From the NCBI GenBank assembly GCA_027531395.1, contig JAPZRO010000012.1, positions 1-61,389 of the forward strand: 61,389 nt of DNA. The letters are read 5' to 3'. Positions 39,021 through 48,288 of the stretch are shown here, one piece after another. The notes beneath the pieces are model-generated. The model saw only the letters and a list, made by a program, of their open reading frames with translations. It did not search any database and was not told the DNA's origin. The position numbers were made by a program, and so were the translations under genes. The stretch is from Porphyrobacter sp. (GTDB lineage: Bacteria > Pseudomonadota > Alphaproteobacteria > Sphingomonadales > Sphingomonadaceae). The stretch's first letter is position 1, and every line of letters begins with the position of its first letter.

Positions 39021-39479
39021 ATGGGCAAAGACAGCATCAGGGTGCTCGCCGTTGCCTCGGGCGGGGGTCACTGGGAACAACTGATGCTCCTGCGCCCGAC
39101 GCTGGCGCAATATGACATCCGCTTTGCCACCACCGAACCGGCGGTCGCGGCCCAGCACGGCATCGCCGATGTCGAGAGCCTGCCTGACTGCAACCAGAAC
39201 ATGCCGATCGCTTCCGCGCTGTGCGCGCTGGTGGCGCTGTGGGTGGTGCTCAAGCATCGCCCCAAGGTGATCCTCTCGACCGGCGCCGCGCCCGGGTTCT
39301 TCTGCATCCTCGCAGGGCGGCTGATCGGCGCGCGCACGCTATGGATCGATTCCGTCGCCAATGGCGAGGAGCTGTCGATGTGCGGCAAGCTGTCGAAGCG
39401 TTTCGCGCACCAGTGCTGGACCCAGTGGGAGCACCTCGCCGGCCCTGATCGTCCGCGCTATTTCGGGGCGGTGCTGTGA
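39021..39479 (+). CDS. Alg14-like glycosyltransferase membrane subunit (PssD-like)
   Basis: A 152-residue protein with VLAVASGGGHWEQLMLL near residue 8, a hydrophobic segment at 60-80, and KVILSTGAAPGFFCIL and LWIDSVANGEELS, the Alg14/PssD pattern. Alg14-type proteins anchor a catalytic Alg13-type subunit to the membrane. Here that partner is encoded next, with a GTGA overlap. The pair probably adds an early sugar to the lipid-linked repeat unit. Start at ATG 39021. Confidence 0.87.
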   Translation: MGKDSIRVLAVASGGGHWEQLMLLRPTLAQYDIRFATTEPAVAAQHGIADVESLPDCNQNMPIASALCALVALWVVLKHRPKVILSTGAAPGFFCILAGRLIGARTLWIDSVANGEELSMCGKLSKRFAHQCWTQWEHLAGPDRPRYFGAVL

Positions 39480-39958
39480 TCATCGTCACGGTGGGAATGC
39501 AGCTCGGGTTCGACCGGCTGATCGCCGCGATGGACGCGCTCGCGCCGAGCCTCGGGATGCCGGTGATCGCGCAGACCGGCAAGGGCACCTACCAGCCGCA
39601 GAACATGGAGGCGCGGGTCAAGATCGCGCCCGCCGAGTTCGAAGCGCTGATGGGCGAGGCGCGGCTGGTGGTCGCCCATGCCGGGATCGGCACCGTGCTG
39701 ACCGCCGCGCGCTGCGCCAAGCCGATCCTGCTGATGCCGCGCCGCGCGGATCTCGGTGAACACCGCAATGATCACCAGCTGGCGACTGTGGGCAAGCTGG
39801 CAGGACGACCGGGCATTCTGGTCGCCGCTGACGAGAGCGAGCTCGAACCGCGCATAGCCGAGGGCCTCGCGCTCACCGACTGGTCGGCCACCCGCTCGCC
39901 CACCGCGCAGCAGCTTCATGCAGCGCTCGCGGCCTTCATCGAGAACCGCCCGCTCTGA
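39476..39958 (+). CDS. Alg13-like glycosyltransferase catalytic subunit (PssE-like)
   Basis: A 160-residue GT28-type C-terminal domain protein: MIIVTVGMQLGFDRLI start, IAQTGKGTY near 32 and the nucleotide-sugar binding stretch VVAHAGIGTVLTAARCAKPILLMPR near 65-90, with HRNDHQLATV next. It forms a split enzyme with the Alg14-like gene upstream. In rhizobial PssD/PssE the sugar is glucuronate; donor here unknown. Start is GTG at 39476. Confidence 0.87.
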   Translation: MIIVTVGMQLGFDRLIAAMDALAPSLGMPVIAQTGKGTYQPQNMEARVKIAPAEFEALMGEARLVVAHAGIGTVLTAARCAKPILLMPRRADLGEHRNDHQLATVGKLAGRPGILVAADESELEPRIAEGLALTDWSATRSPTAQQLHAALAAFIENRPL

Positions 39959-40056
39959 CACCGGCGCAGCCCGCGTGGTAAAGAACCGGCAAGCCTAACG
40001 CGTTTTTAAGGGCTTTGCGGCCATGGTTCCGCTCGCAAACGCGGGACCGTGATATC

Positions 40057-41361
40057 ATGAATGCTCCTTTCAAGACCGCCGCGGCGCTCGGCATCGAGGC
40101 CGGCCTCCATCCGGCACCCGACCATCAGGTCGCGGTGATCGGGCTGGGCTATATCGGCCTGCCGACAGCGGCGCTGCTCGCCAGCTATGGCTGGAATGTC
40201 TGCGGGGTCGACGTCTCCAAGCGCGTGGTCGAGACCGTCAATGCCGGCGGCGTCCACATCGAGGAGCGCGATCTCGACAAGCTGGTGCATGACGCCATCA
40301 CCGCCCGTACGCTGGTCGCCTCGACCGAAGTGCCGACCGCCAGCTTCTACATGATCGCCGTGCCCACCCCGCTGGGCGAGGGCAATGCGCCCGACATCTC
40401 CTATGTCGAAGCCGCCGCGCGGGCGATCGCGCCCAAGATCCTGCCCGGGGCCTGCGTAATCGTCGAGAGCACCTCGCCGGTCGGCACGACCGAGCGCGTG
40501 GCGGCGATCATCAGCGAGTTGCGCCCCGATCTGGTCGTCCCGCGTGACGGCTCCAGCGAGGAAGCCGACATCGCGCTCGCCTATTGCCCGGAACGCGTGC
40601 TGCCGGGCCGGATCGTCAACGAGCTGGTGCACAACGACCGGGTGATCGGCGGCGTCACCCCGGCCTGTGCGGAGCGTGCGGCGGTGCTCTACACCAGCTT
40701 CGTCAAGGGCGATTGCCTCTACACCACCGCCCGGGTTGCCGAGACGGTGAAGCTGGTCGAAAACTCGTTCCGCGACGTCAACATCGCCTTTGCCAACGAG
40801 CTCTCGATGATCGCCGACGTGATCGGGGTGGATGTTTGGGACGTGATCCGCCTCGCCAACCGCCACCCGCGCGTCAACATCCTCCAGCCCGGCCCCGGCG
40901 TGGGCGGCCACTGCATCGCGGTCGACCCGTGGTTCCTGGTTGCCGGCGCTCCAGCGGCCGCAAGGCTTGTGCGCACCGCGCGCGAGGTCAATGATCACAA
41001 GGCGGTGCACACCGAGGCAAAGATCCGCGCGCTGCTCGATGCCGCCCCCGAGGGCAAGGTCGCCCTGCTCGGCCTCGCCTTCAAGCCCGACATCGACGAT
41101 TTCCGCGAAAGCCCCGCGCTCGAAATCGCCGAGGCGCTGGCGCACACCCACGGCAACCGCATCCTCGTGGTCGAGCCTTTCACCGAGGACATGCCGGCGG
41201 CGCTCGCTGGGAGCGGCGCGGAGCTGGTGACGCTTGACGCAGCCTTGCGGACGGCGGAGATTGTGGTGGTGCTGGTCGATCACACCGCCTTCAAGCATCT
41301 CGGCCCCGATGATCTCGCGGGCAAGCTGGTGTTCGACACGAGGGGCATGCTGCGGCGATGA
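40057..41361 (+). CDS. wecC: UDP-N-acetyl-D-mannosamine dehydrogenase
   Basis: A 434-residue UDP-sugar dehydrogenase: NAD site VAVIGLGYIGLPTAALL near residue 28, STSPVGTTERVA near 142, KLVENSFRDVNIAFANEL near 230, the catalytic Cys in GPGVGGHCIAVDPWFL near 275, and LGLAFKPDIDDFRESPA near 345. It oxidises UDP-ManNAc to UDP-ManNAcA. The product of the adjacent wecB is its substrate, and the 4-nt overlap indicates coupled translation. Confidence 0.93.
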   Translation: MNAPFKTAAALGIEAGLHPAPDHQVAVIGLGYIGLPTAALLASYGWNVCGVDVSKRVVETVNAGGVHIEERDLDKLVHDAITARTLVASTEVPTASFYMIAVPTPLGEGNAPDISYVEAAARAIAPKILPGACVIVESTSPVGTTERVAAIISELRPDLVVPRDGSSEEADIALAYCPERVLPGRIVNELVHNDRVIGGVTPACAERAAVLYTSFVKGDCLYTTARVAETVKLVENSFRDVNIAFANELSMIADVIGVDVWDVIRLANRHPRVNILQPGPGVGGHCIAVDPWFLVAGAPAAARLVRTAREVNDHKAVHTEAKIRALLDAAPEGKVALLGLAFKPDIDDFRESPALEIAEALAHTHGNRILVVEPFTEDMPAALAGSGAELVTLDAALRTAEIVVVLVDHTAFKHLGPDDLAGKLVFDTRGMLRR

Positions 41362-42491
41362 GCGCCAGCAGCGGGAAACCGCGCATCCTCGTCACCTTCG
41401 GCACCCGGCCCGAGGCGATCAAGATGTTTCCAGTGGTCTTCGCCCTGCGCGAGACCGGACAGTTCGATGTGCGGGTCGCTGTGACGGCGCAGCACCGCGA
41501 GATGCTCGACTCGGTGCTGGCGATGGCGGGGATCACGCCCGATATCGATCTCGATCTGATGCAGCCGGGGCAAAGCCTCGATGCGCTGTCAGCCCGGATC
41601 GTCACCCGCTTCGGCGAGGCGCTCGATGCGCTGAAGCCCGATCGCGTGCTGGTGCATGGCGACACGCTCACCACCATGATGGCGACGCTCGCCTGCTATT
41701 TCCGCCGCATTCCGGTGGGCCATGTCGAGGCCGGCCTCAGAAGCGGTGACATCTATTCGCCCTGGCCCGAGGAGGTGAACCGCAAGGTCACCGGCGCTGT
41801 GGCCGATCTCCACTTCGCCCCGACCGAGACCGCCGCCGCCGCGCTGCGGGCCGAGAACGTAGCCGACAGCGCGATCCATATCACCGGCAACACTGTGATC
41901 GACGCGCTGATGTTCGCGCAAGGGCGGGTCGCCGCCGACCCGGAGCTGGCTCCGGTGGTCGCACCGCTCAGGGAGCGTTTCGCAGGCAAGCGCATCATCG
42001 CCGTCACCGCGCACCGGCGCGAGAATTTCGGCGCAGGGATGCAGGAAATCGCCGCCGCGCTACAGGCGCTTGCCGCGCGCGAGGATGTGGCGATCATCTA
42101 TCCGCTCCACCCCAATCCCAATGTCGTCGAAGTCATGCGTCCGGCGCTTTCCGGGCACGACAACATCGCCCTGATCGACCCGCTCGACTACCTCGATTTC
42201 GTGGCGATGATGGCTGCCTGCGACGTCGTGCTGACCGATTCCGGCGGCATACAGGAGGAAGCGCCGAGCCTCGGCAAGCCGGTGCTGGTGATGCGCGACA
42301 CCACCGAGCGGCCCGAGGGCGTTGCCGCAGGCACGGCGCGGCTCGTCGGAGCCGATGCGGGGCGGATCGTGGCCGAAACCGCACGGCTGCTCGACGACCG
42401 TCAGGCTTACGAGAGCATGGCCAGAGCCCACAATCCCTATGGTGACGGCACCGCCAGCCGCCGGATCGCGGCGATCCTCGCAGGCGGCTGA
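41358..42491 (+). CDS. wecB: UDP-N-acetylglucosamine 2-epimerase (non-hydrolysing)
   Basis: A 377-residue GT-B-like epimerase: TFGTRPEAIKMFPVV near residue 10, VHGDTLTTM near 95, HVEAGLRSGDIYSPWPEE near 120, TAHRRENFG near 217 and LTDSGGIQEEAPSLGKPVLVMRDTTERPE near 290-320. It converts UDP-GlcNAc to UDP-ManNAc. With wecC it supplies the uronate precursor of the polysaccharide made by the downstream genes. Confidence 0.95.
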   Translation: MSASSGKPRILVTFGTRPEAIKMFPVVFALRETGQFDVRVAVTAQHREMLDSVLAMAGITPDIDLDLMQPGQSLDALSARIVTRFGEALDALKPDRVLVHGDTLTTMMATLACYFRRIPVGHVEAGLRSGDIYSPWPEEVNRKVTGAVADLHFAPTETAAAALRAENVADSAIHITGNTVIDALMFAQGRVAADPELAPVVAPLRERFAGKRIIAVTAHRRENFGAGMQEIAAALQALAAREDVAIIYPLHPNPNVVEVMRPALSGHDNIALIDPLDYLDFVAMMAACDVVLTDSGGIQEEAPSLGKPVLVMRDTTERPEGVAAGTARLVGADAGRIVAETARLLDDRQAYESMARAHNPYGDGTASRRIAAILAGG

Positions 42492-42493
42492 AT

Positions 42494-43039
42494 TCAGCTC
42501 TGTCGGCGCACCAGCCGAGTGTAATAGACCGCCGCGCCCAGCACGGTGAGGCTTGCACCGAGATCGATCACCCAGTTGAGCTTCACCGGCCCGTAAAGCA
42601 GCGCATCGACTGCGTGCAGCGAGATCATCCGCAGCGTCATCAGGAACAGCATCGCCAGCGCCGCGACCAGCGCGGCGACCCGCGCGACGTTGCGGCGACC
42701 GCGGACATTGCGCGTCGTGCGATAGAGCAACGCCAGCGCGCCTGCGCCCGCGACGAGAATGATGGCGGCAACGATCGGCCCCTGAACATCGCGGCGCTCG
42801 CTATAGTTGCCTTCAGCGCGCATCGCGGCGCGCAGACTGTCGCGCACGCTTTCCTCGACCTCCAGCAGCCGCAGCGGAACGAGAACCGCGAAGAACACCG
42901 CCAGCAGCAACCATGTCCAGACATGCCCCGGCAGCTGCCGCGAAACGCGCGCGGTGATGGCGGCGGCGAGGCAGACAACCAGCACACAGCCGTAAAGACC
43001 GCTGGCGGAAAGACTCAGGATGGATTGACTGAAGGGCAT
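42494..43039 (-). CDS. Hypothetical four-helix membrane protein
   Basis: A 181-residue protein of unknown function with about four hydrophobic helices (residues 10-30, 40-58, 88-107 and 120-140, plus a weaker one near 155-172). Charged arginine-rich loops lie between them (RTTRNVRGRRN). No family recognised. It lies on the opposite strand between wecB and wza, separated from wecB by 2 nt. ATG at 43039 follows a GGAAAG element. Confidence 0.7.
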   Translation of the reverse strand: MPFSQSILSLSASGLYGCVLVVCLAAAITARVSRQLPGHVWTWLLLAVFFAVLVPLRLLEVEESVRDSLRAAMRAEGNYSERRDVQGPIVAAIILVAGAGALALLYRTTRNVRGRRNVARVAALVAALAMLFLMTLRMISLHAVDALLYGPVKLNWVIDLGASLTVLGAAVYYTRLVRRQS

Positions 43040-43228
43040 TGCTTTCCTCTGCGGGAGTTGGACCGCCGGGCGCCATGCGGCGAAACGCCATGGGCTTCAA
43101 GCGGCAGTTTGACGAGCCATGGCGCGTCTGCCGCAAGCCCGCGATTCGGCAACGCCAATGCCATGGTGCCGACCGTTCCCCCGCGGCACACCTTTTCTCT
43201 CAGACCGGCCCCGCGGAACCCATTAGTG

Positions 43229-43255
43229 TTGCACTGCGATATTCCTACGTATAAG
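43229..43255 (+). promoter_or_regulatory. Candidate promoter of the wza-wzc operon
   Basis: TTGCAC at 43229-43234 and TATAAG at 43250-43255 are separated by 15 bp, slightly short for a sigma-70 promoter, and lie 28 nt before the start codon. Weak evidence, based on similarity to consensus only. Confidence 0.3.
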
Positions 43256-43282
43256 CACCGAGGCCTGTAGAAGGAGGGTTCC

Positions 43283-44014
43283 GTGACATCACTGACATCC
43301 AATTCCGCGCGGAGAGCCGCCGTTTCCGCTGCCGCTTTGGTCCTGCTGGCCGGGTGCGCGTCCACTCCTGATCCGATCATCGGTGCCAGCGTCACGCAGC
43401 CGCGTGCCGATCTCGGCCAGAGCGATTACAGCTTCCAGCGCCCGACCAGCTACCTGCTGCGTCCCGCGGACCAGATCTCGGTGATCGTCTTCCGCGAGCC
43501 GGAATTCTCGCTCGAGGCCGTGAAGGTCGGGGTCGAAGGCAATGTCTCGCTGCCGATGCTGGGCTCGATCCCAGCTGCCGGGATGACCGCCAAGCAATTC
43601 GAACAGGACGTGACCCGCCGCCTCGCCGCTGTCGGCCTCAAGTCGCCGATGGTGAGCGTCAACATCACCGAATACGCCTCGCACCTCGTGACAGTCGAAG
43701 GCGCGGTCGATTCGCCCGGTGTCTATGCCTTCCAGCCCGGTGCGCGCCTGTCCTCGGCGATTGCGCTGGCCAAGGGACCGAAGCGCACCGCGAACGTGCA
43801 GCAGGTCGCGGTGTTCCGCGAGAGCCCGCAGGGCATCATGGTCGCCAAGTTCGATTACCAGCAGGTGAGCCAGGGCACGATGCTCGATCCGGTGCTGCAG
43901 CCCGGTGATCGCGTGGTGATGGGCACCGACGGCCTGTCGGTGTTCTGGGAAGATCTGCTCAAGGCTCTGCCTGTCTTTGGAGTGTTCGCGGTCGCTGGCC
44001 TGAACAACAATTGA
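43283..44014 (+). CDS. Polysaccharide export lipoprotein (Wza family)
   Basis: A 243-residue lipoprotein with a signal ending VLLAGC (Cys near residue 22), a Poly_export domain (YLLRPADQISVIVFREPEFSLE to about 130) and one SLBB domain (VTVEGAVDSPGVYAF to about 205). It is shorter than E. coli Wza, lacking the amphipathic C-terminal helix in its classical form. The last 20 residues are hydrophobic. It starts at GTG 43283 with a strong AAGGAGG and is followed 4 nt later by the co-polymerase/kinase gene. Confidence 0.92.
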   Translation: MTSLTSNSARRAAVSAAALVLLAGCASTPDPIIGASVTQPRADLGQSDYSFQRPTSYLLRPADQISVIVFREPEFSLEAVKVGVEGNVSLPMLGSIPAAGMTAKQFEQDVTRRLAAVGLKSPMVSVNITEYASHLVTVEGAVDSPGVYAFQPGARLSSAIALAKGPKRTANVQQVAVFRESPQGIMVAKFDYQQVSQGTMLDPVLQPGDRVVMGTDGLSVFWEDLLKALPVFGVFAVAGLNNN

Positions 44015-44018
44015 TGTC

Positions 44019-46232
44019 ATGAACGAAAGACCGCTTGTCGAGGCCCCAGAGCCTGCCCGCCAAGGCGCATGGCTTGATGCCTACATGCCGGAAGGGCAGC
44101 TCTACCACGCTGCTCCGCGTGCCCAGTTGATCAATTTTGCCGTAATCCGCGGCATCCTCTTCCGGCAGCGCTGGCTGGTGGGTTCGATCATCGTGCTGGC
44201 CTTGCTCGGAGGGCTGGTGGTGACCTTGCTGTCCACCCCGATGTATCAGGCCGACGCCAAGGTCGCGGTGAAGCCCTTTGCCCAATATGTGGTCGAAGGG
44301 CAGGACGTCGAACAGGGCTTCACGCCGTCGCAGATCTACGATTACCTTGCGACCCAGGTCGAAGTCATCAAGAGCCGCAGTCTCGCCGCGACAGTCGTCG
44401 AGGATCTCGATCTGGCCTCGCGCACCGATCTGCTCGGCAAGGATGTCGACGAGGGCCGCTCGCCCGGCATGAGCGACGAACAATGGCTCAAGGCCAAGAA
44501 GGAGATGGCAACCTCGATTCTCGCCGACTCGGTCGTCGCTCAGGTGCCCAACGAAAACTGGGTCATCACGATCGGTTTCCAGTCCGAAAGCCCGACCCTC
44601 GCGGCCGAAATCGCCAACGCCTATGCCGATGCCTTCGTTGCCAGCGGGTCGGCCAATTCGGCCCAGTCCAACAGCTATGCACTCGAATATCTGCAGACCC
44701 AGATCGAGGAAACGCGCAAGCGGCTGGGCGAGGCGGAGCAGGTGTCGAACGACTACGCACGCAACAGCGGCATCATCATGGAGTCGGCCGGCACCGAGGA
44801 CGGAGCTGCGCCCTCGACGCTGACCGCAAGCAACCTGTCGAGCATCAATGCCCGCGTCGCCAATGCGCGCGCCGCGCGGATCGAGGCCGAACAGCGTTAC
44901 CGCGCGCTCCAGAACGTTCCGGCCGCGCAGCTGCCCGAAGTGCAGTCCAACCCGGTCATGCAGGGTGTAGTGGCGGAACGCACCGCCAAGCTCGCGCAGA
45001 TTGCCGACCTGCGCCAGCGCTACAACGACGACTTCCCGCAGATCCGCAATCTCGAAGCCCAGCTGAAGGTGCTCGATGCGCAGATCGAGCGGAGCAGCGC
45101 CGACATCAAGGCGACCGCGCGCAGCCAGTTCCTGGTGGCGCAGGCGCAGGAACGCGCGCTCGAGGCCGAGCTCAACTCGCTTGCCGGCGCGCGCATGGTC
45201 GAACAGGACCAGCAAGTCGAACTGAGCGTGCTCGATCGCGAGGCGCAGGCCCTGCGCGACCAGCTCAAGACCCTGCTGGATCGCTACAACCAGATCAACA
45301 GCGCGGCCAATGTCGATCCGGGCATGCTCAGCAAGCTCGATGCCGCCATTGTGCCCTCGTCGCCCTACGCGCCGAACATCTTCAAGAACCTCGGGCTTGC
45401 GCTGGTGTTCGGTATCGCCCTTGCCGGTGCGCTGGCGGTGCTGCGCGAGACGCTGGACGATCGCATCCGCTCGCTCGACGAAGTCGAGGAGAAGATCGGC
45501 CTGCCGCTGCTCGGTCACACTCCGTACGTGGAGAACCGCGATATCGAGGCGCTGGGAACGAACCGGTTCAGCGCGCTGATGGAGGCCTATTCCTCGATCC
45601 GTGCGGCGATCGATTTCACCATGCCGCGCAATCGCAATGTGATCCAGCTGACCAGCAGCCAGGCCAGCGAAGGCAAGAGCACCACTGCGGTGATCCTGGC
45701 CGAACTGTTCGCCGGGCTGGGTCGCAAGACCCTGCTGATCGACGCCGACCTGCGGCGCCCCTCGGTGGCCAGCCTGCTCGATATCGAGCGTCCGAAGGTG
45801 GGCTTCGTCGAAGTTCTGCTCGGCCACGTCCAGCTCGAAGACGCAGTGGTGAAGGGTGTCCACGAGAACCTCGAGATCCTGCCAGTCGGCGAGATCCCGC
45901 CCAATCCGGTCGAGATCCTCGCCTCGAAGGAACTGCGCGACTTCATTGCCAAGTATCGCGAAGAATACTCGCTCATCATCTTCGACTCCTGCCCGGTACT
46001 CGGCCTCGCCGATGCCCCGATGCTGGCGCACCTCGTCGACGGCACGGTGTTCGTGCTGGAAGCGAACAAGCTGCCCTTCGGCCAGGCCCGTTCCGCCGTC
46101 CGGCGTCTGGGCGCGGCGGGCGCGAATGTGCTCGGGGTGATCCTGACCAAGTATCGCGCGCTCGAGGCCGGTCAGGCCTATGGCTACCAGTACGACTACT
46201 ACCAGTACGGCGGCGACAAGAAGGCGCGCTGA
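44019..46232 (+). CDS. Polysaccharide co-polymerase / tyrosine autokinase (Wzc family)
   Basis: A 737-residue inner membrane protein. Wzz-type transmembrane helices lie near residues 52-72 and 455-475, a large periplasmic coiled-coil region between them, and a cytosolic BY-kinase domain with SSQASEGKSTTA near 550, LLIDADLRRPS near 573 and IIFDSCPVLG near 652. It ends with a tyrosine cluster (YGYQYDYYQYGG) for autophosphorylation. It controls chain length and drives export with Wza. The operon ends in a strong hairpin. Confidence 0.94.
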   Translation: MNERPLVEAPEPARQGAWLDAYMPEGQLYHAAPRAQLINFAVIRGILFRQRWLVGSIIVLALLGGLVVTLLSTPMYQADAKVAVKPFAQYVVEGQDVEQGFTPSQIYDYLATQVEVIKSRSLAATVVEDLDLASRTDLLGKDVDEGRSPGMSDEQWLKAKKEMATSILADSVVAQVPNENWVITIGFQSESPTLAAEIANAYADAFVASGSANSAQSNSYALEYLQTQIEETRKRLGEAEQVSNDYARNSGIIMESAGTEDGAAPSTLTASNLSSINARVANARAARIEAEQRYRALQNVPAAQLPEVQSNPVMQGVVAERTAKLAQIADLRQRYNDDFPQIRNLEAQLKVLDAQIERSSADIKATARSQFLVAQAQERALEAELNSLAGARMVEQDQQVELSVLDREAQALRDQLKTLLDRYNQINSAANVDPGMLSKLDAAIVPSSPYAPNIFKNLGLALVFGIALAGALAVLRETLDDRIRSLDEVEEKIGLPLLGHTPYVENRDIEALGTNRFSALMEAYSSIRAAIDFTMPRNRNVIQLTSSQASEGKSTTAVILAELFAGLGRKTLLIDADLRRPSVASLLDIERPKVGFVEVLLGHVQLEDAVVKGVHENLEILPVGEIPPNPVEILASKELRDFIAKYREEYSLIIFDSCPVLGLADAPMLAHLVDGTVFVLEANKLPFGQARSAVRRLGAAGANVLGVILTKYRALEAGQAYGYQYDYYQYGGDKKAR

Positions 46233-46240
46233 CGCGCCGA

Positions 46241-46269
46241 AAGCCGGTGTTGCAGTGCAACACCGGCTT
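46241..46269 (+). terminator. Perfect 14-bp hairpin after wzc
   Basis: AAGCCGGTGTTGCA at 46241-46254 is the exact reverse complement of 46256-46269, with only one base between the arms. It starts 8 nt after the wzc stop. No T tract follows, so it may be a Rho-assisted or mRNA-stabilising hairpin rather than a canonical terminator. Confidence 0.6.
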
Positions 46270-46355
46270 GCCCTGTCCGGAGTGCTGACCTAAGGCTTGA
46301 AGGGCCCTCTCAAGGCTCATTTTCGCTGCCGTGGCTCCCGGATTGGACAAGCATA

Positions 46356-47231
46356 ATGACCAGTCATCCAGCCTTCACGGTCATTATCCCTGCCCACAAC
46401 GAGGAGGCAGTGATTGGCCGCTGCCTCGAAACCATCTTGCGCGATGCGCCGGCCGGCCATGCGATGGAAATCATCGTCGCCGCCAACGGCTGCCATGATC
46501 GCACTGTCGAACTGGCCAGAGCCGCCGCCCCTGGCGCACAGGTCCTCGATCTGCCGCAGGGCTCCAAGACCGGCGCGATCAACGCCGCCAACGACATCGC
46601 CAGCCACTTCCCGCGCATTTACCTTGATGCCGATGTCGAATGCGGGTTCGTGACGCTCGCCGCCCTCGCCAATGCGCTGTGCGAACCCGATGTCATGACC
46701 GCCGCACCGGCAATCCGGATGGACTTCTCGCGGCTGAACTGGCTTGCCCGCGCCTATTACCGCGTCTGGCTGCGCCAGCCCTATGCGACGGCAGGCAAGG
46801 GCGGTGCGGGCTGCTATGGCCTGTCGCGCGCCGCGCTCGAGGCGATCGGCCGCTTCCCCCCGATCATCGCTGACGACCTGTGGATCCACACCCGCTTTCC
46901 CGACAGCCAGAAGCGCTACATCGCCAGCGATGCCGAGGGCCGGCCGGTGTTCACCACCGTCCACCCGCCCCGCACGGCAGGGGAGCAGGTGCGGGTTGAG
47001 GCGCGGCGGCAGATTGGGACTGCGGAAGTCCACCGGCTCCACCCCAGTCCCTATCTCGCCGGACATGGCGGCAAGGGTGGCCTCGGCGCGGCGCTGCGCA
47101 GCGGGGTCTCACCCCTTGATCTAGCAGTGTTTTCCGGTGTGAAATTGTTCGCCCGCGCGGACGCCAAATGGCGGCGGGCACGCGGCAAGGCGCAGGAATG
47201 GACCCGTGACCTCAGCTCGCGGCAGGCCTGA
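46356..47231 (+). CDS. Glycosyltransferase family 2 protein
   Basis: A 291-residue GT-A enzyme: FTVIIPAHNEEAVIGRCLETIL near residue 7, the donor-binding stretch with YLDADVEC (DxD) near 88, and ADDLWIHTRF near 168. A hydrophobic C-terminal stretch with LDLAVFSGVKL could associate with the membrane. It likely transfers one sugar to the repeat unit; sugar unknown. It starts a set of four closely spaced genes on the plus strand. Confidence 0.88.
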   Translation: MTSHPAFTVIIPAHNEEAVIGRCLETILRDAPAGHAMEIIVAANGCHDRTVELARAAAPGAQVLDLPQGSKTGAINAANDIASHFPRIYLDADVECGFVTLAALANALCEPDVMTAAPAIRMDFSRLNWLARAYYRVWLRQPYATAGKGGAGCYGLSRAALEAIGRFPPIIADDLWIHTRFPDSQKRYIASDAEGRPVFTTVHPPRTAGEQVRVEARRQIGTAEVHRLHPSPYLAGHGGKGGLGAALRSGVSPLDLAVFSGVKLFARADAKWRRARGKAQEWTRDLSSRQA

Positions 47232-47238
47232 ACGACCC

Positions 47239-48288
47239 ATGGACGATGCCGCAATGACTGCCGCACGTGTGCCCGATGACAGCACCATGCCCGACGTCAG
47301 CATCATGATCGTCGCCTATAACTCGGCAGCGCTGATCGCGGACTGCATCGCTGCAATCCCGCAGGCCTGCCAGCGCTACCGCCACGAGGCCCTGCTGATC
47401 GACAACGGCGACGGTTCGACCGAGGCGCTGGTCGCCGCGCAGTTCCCGTGGGTCAGGATCGTGCCGAGCCAGGGCAATATCGGCTTTGCGGGAGGCAACA
47501 ACGTCATCGCCCGCGAGGCCCGCGCGCCGCGCCTCTTGCTGCTCAATCCCGACATGGTGGCCCATCCCGGCTCGATCGACCGGCTGATCGACGGCGCGCT
47601 CGCCCATCCGGAGGCGGGCGCATGGGGCGGCCTCACGCTCGACAAGGAGGGGCGGCCCGATACCGGCAACGCCATCGCCATCCCTTCGCTGATCGAGCTC
47701 GCCAGTACCGCGCTGGGCAAGTCACTGGTCTCCAGCCGCCCGATCCTCGGGATCGACACCGATGCCGAGGTGGACGTCCTCTCCGGCGGCTTCGTCATGT
47801 TCTCGCGCGAGGCGTGGGACGCCGCCCGCGGGCTCGACGAACGCTTCTTCCTCTATTGCGAGGAGGTCGACCTGTTCTGCCGCCTCAAGCAGAAGGGCTA
47901 CCGCTTCTGGCGCATCGCGGGCGCAAGCGGATACCACGCCGCCGGCCACGGCGAGGGCTTCTCGCCCATGCGCCTGCTCTACCAGTCGGCCGGCAAGATG
48001 GAGTTCGTGCGCCAGCACTGGTCCGCCCCGCGCGCCGCCATCGCCGGAGCGCTGATCTGGCTCGCCGCGATCGAGCGCCATGTCATGGGCCGCCTGCTGG
48101 GCGGATCGCGCCCGCGCCTCAAGCAGATGAGCGAGGGCTACCGCCATGTCGCGCTGCGCCCCGGGATGTGGCTGTTCGGCTACCACCCGCAGCGCGGCCT
48201 GCTGGCCAAGCTCGCCACCACGCCGGGGTTCGCCTCGCCCCTCCAGCCCTCTCCCACTCGCCAAACCGGCAAGGAACCCGCGCAATGA
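47239..48288 (+). CDS. Glycosyltransferase family 2 protein (rhamnosyltransferase-like)
   Basis: About 349 residues with VSIMIVAYNSAALIADCIAAI near residue 20, NIGFAGGNNVIAREA near 83, LLLLNPDM near 100, and the WbbL-type segment FVMFSREAWDAARGLDERFFLYCEEVDLF near 190-220. This resembles transferases adding rhamnose or other deoxyhexoses. The start is ambiguous: GTG 47206, ATG 47239, 47254 or 47287; 47239 is chosen as a compromise. Its stop overlaps the next start by 4 nt. Confidence 0.85.
   Translation: MDDAAMTAARVPDDSTMPDVSIMIVAYNSAALIADCIAAIPQACQRYRHEALLIDNGDGSTEALVAAQFPWVRIVPSQGNIGFAGGNNVIAREARAPRLLLLNPDMVAHPGSIDRLIDGALAHPEAGAWGGLTLDKEGRPDTGNAIAIPSLIELASTALGKSLVSSRPILGIDTDAEVDVLSGGFVMFSREAWDAARGLDERFFLYCEEVDLFCRLKQKGYRFWRIAGASGYHAAGHGEGFSPMRLLYQSAGKMEFVRQHWSAPRAAIAGALIWLAAIERHVMGRLLGGSRPRLKQMSEGYRHVALRPGMWLFGYHPQRGLLAKLATTPGFASPLQPSPTRQTGKEPAQ

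Noticed and set aside
44483..46288. A 601-codon open frame on the plus strand inside wzc
   Set aside because: Overlaps the clearly recognisable Wzc in another frame with an Arg/Ala/Gly-rich meaningless product.
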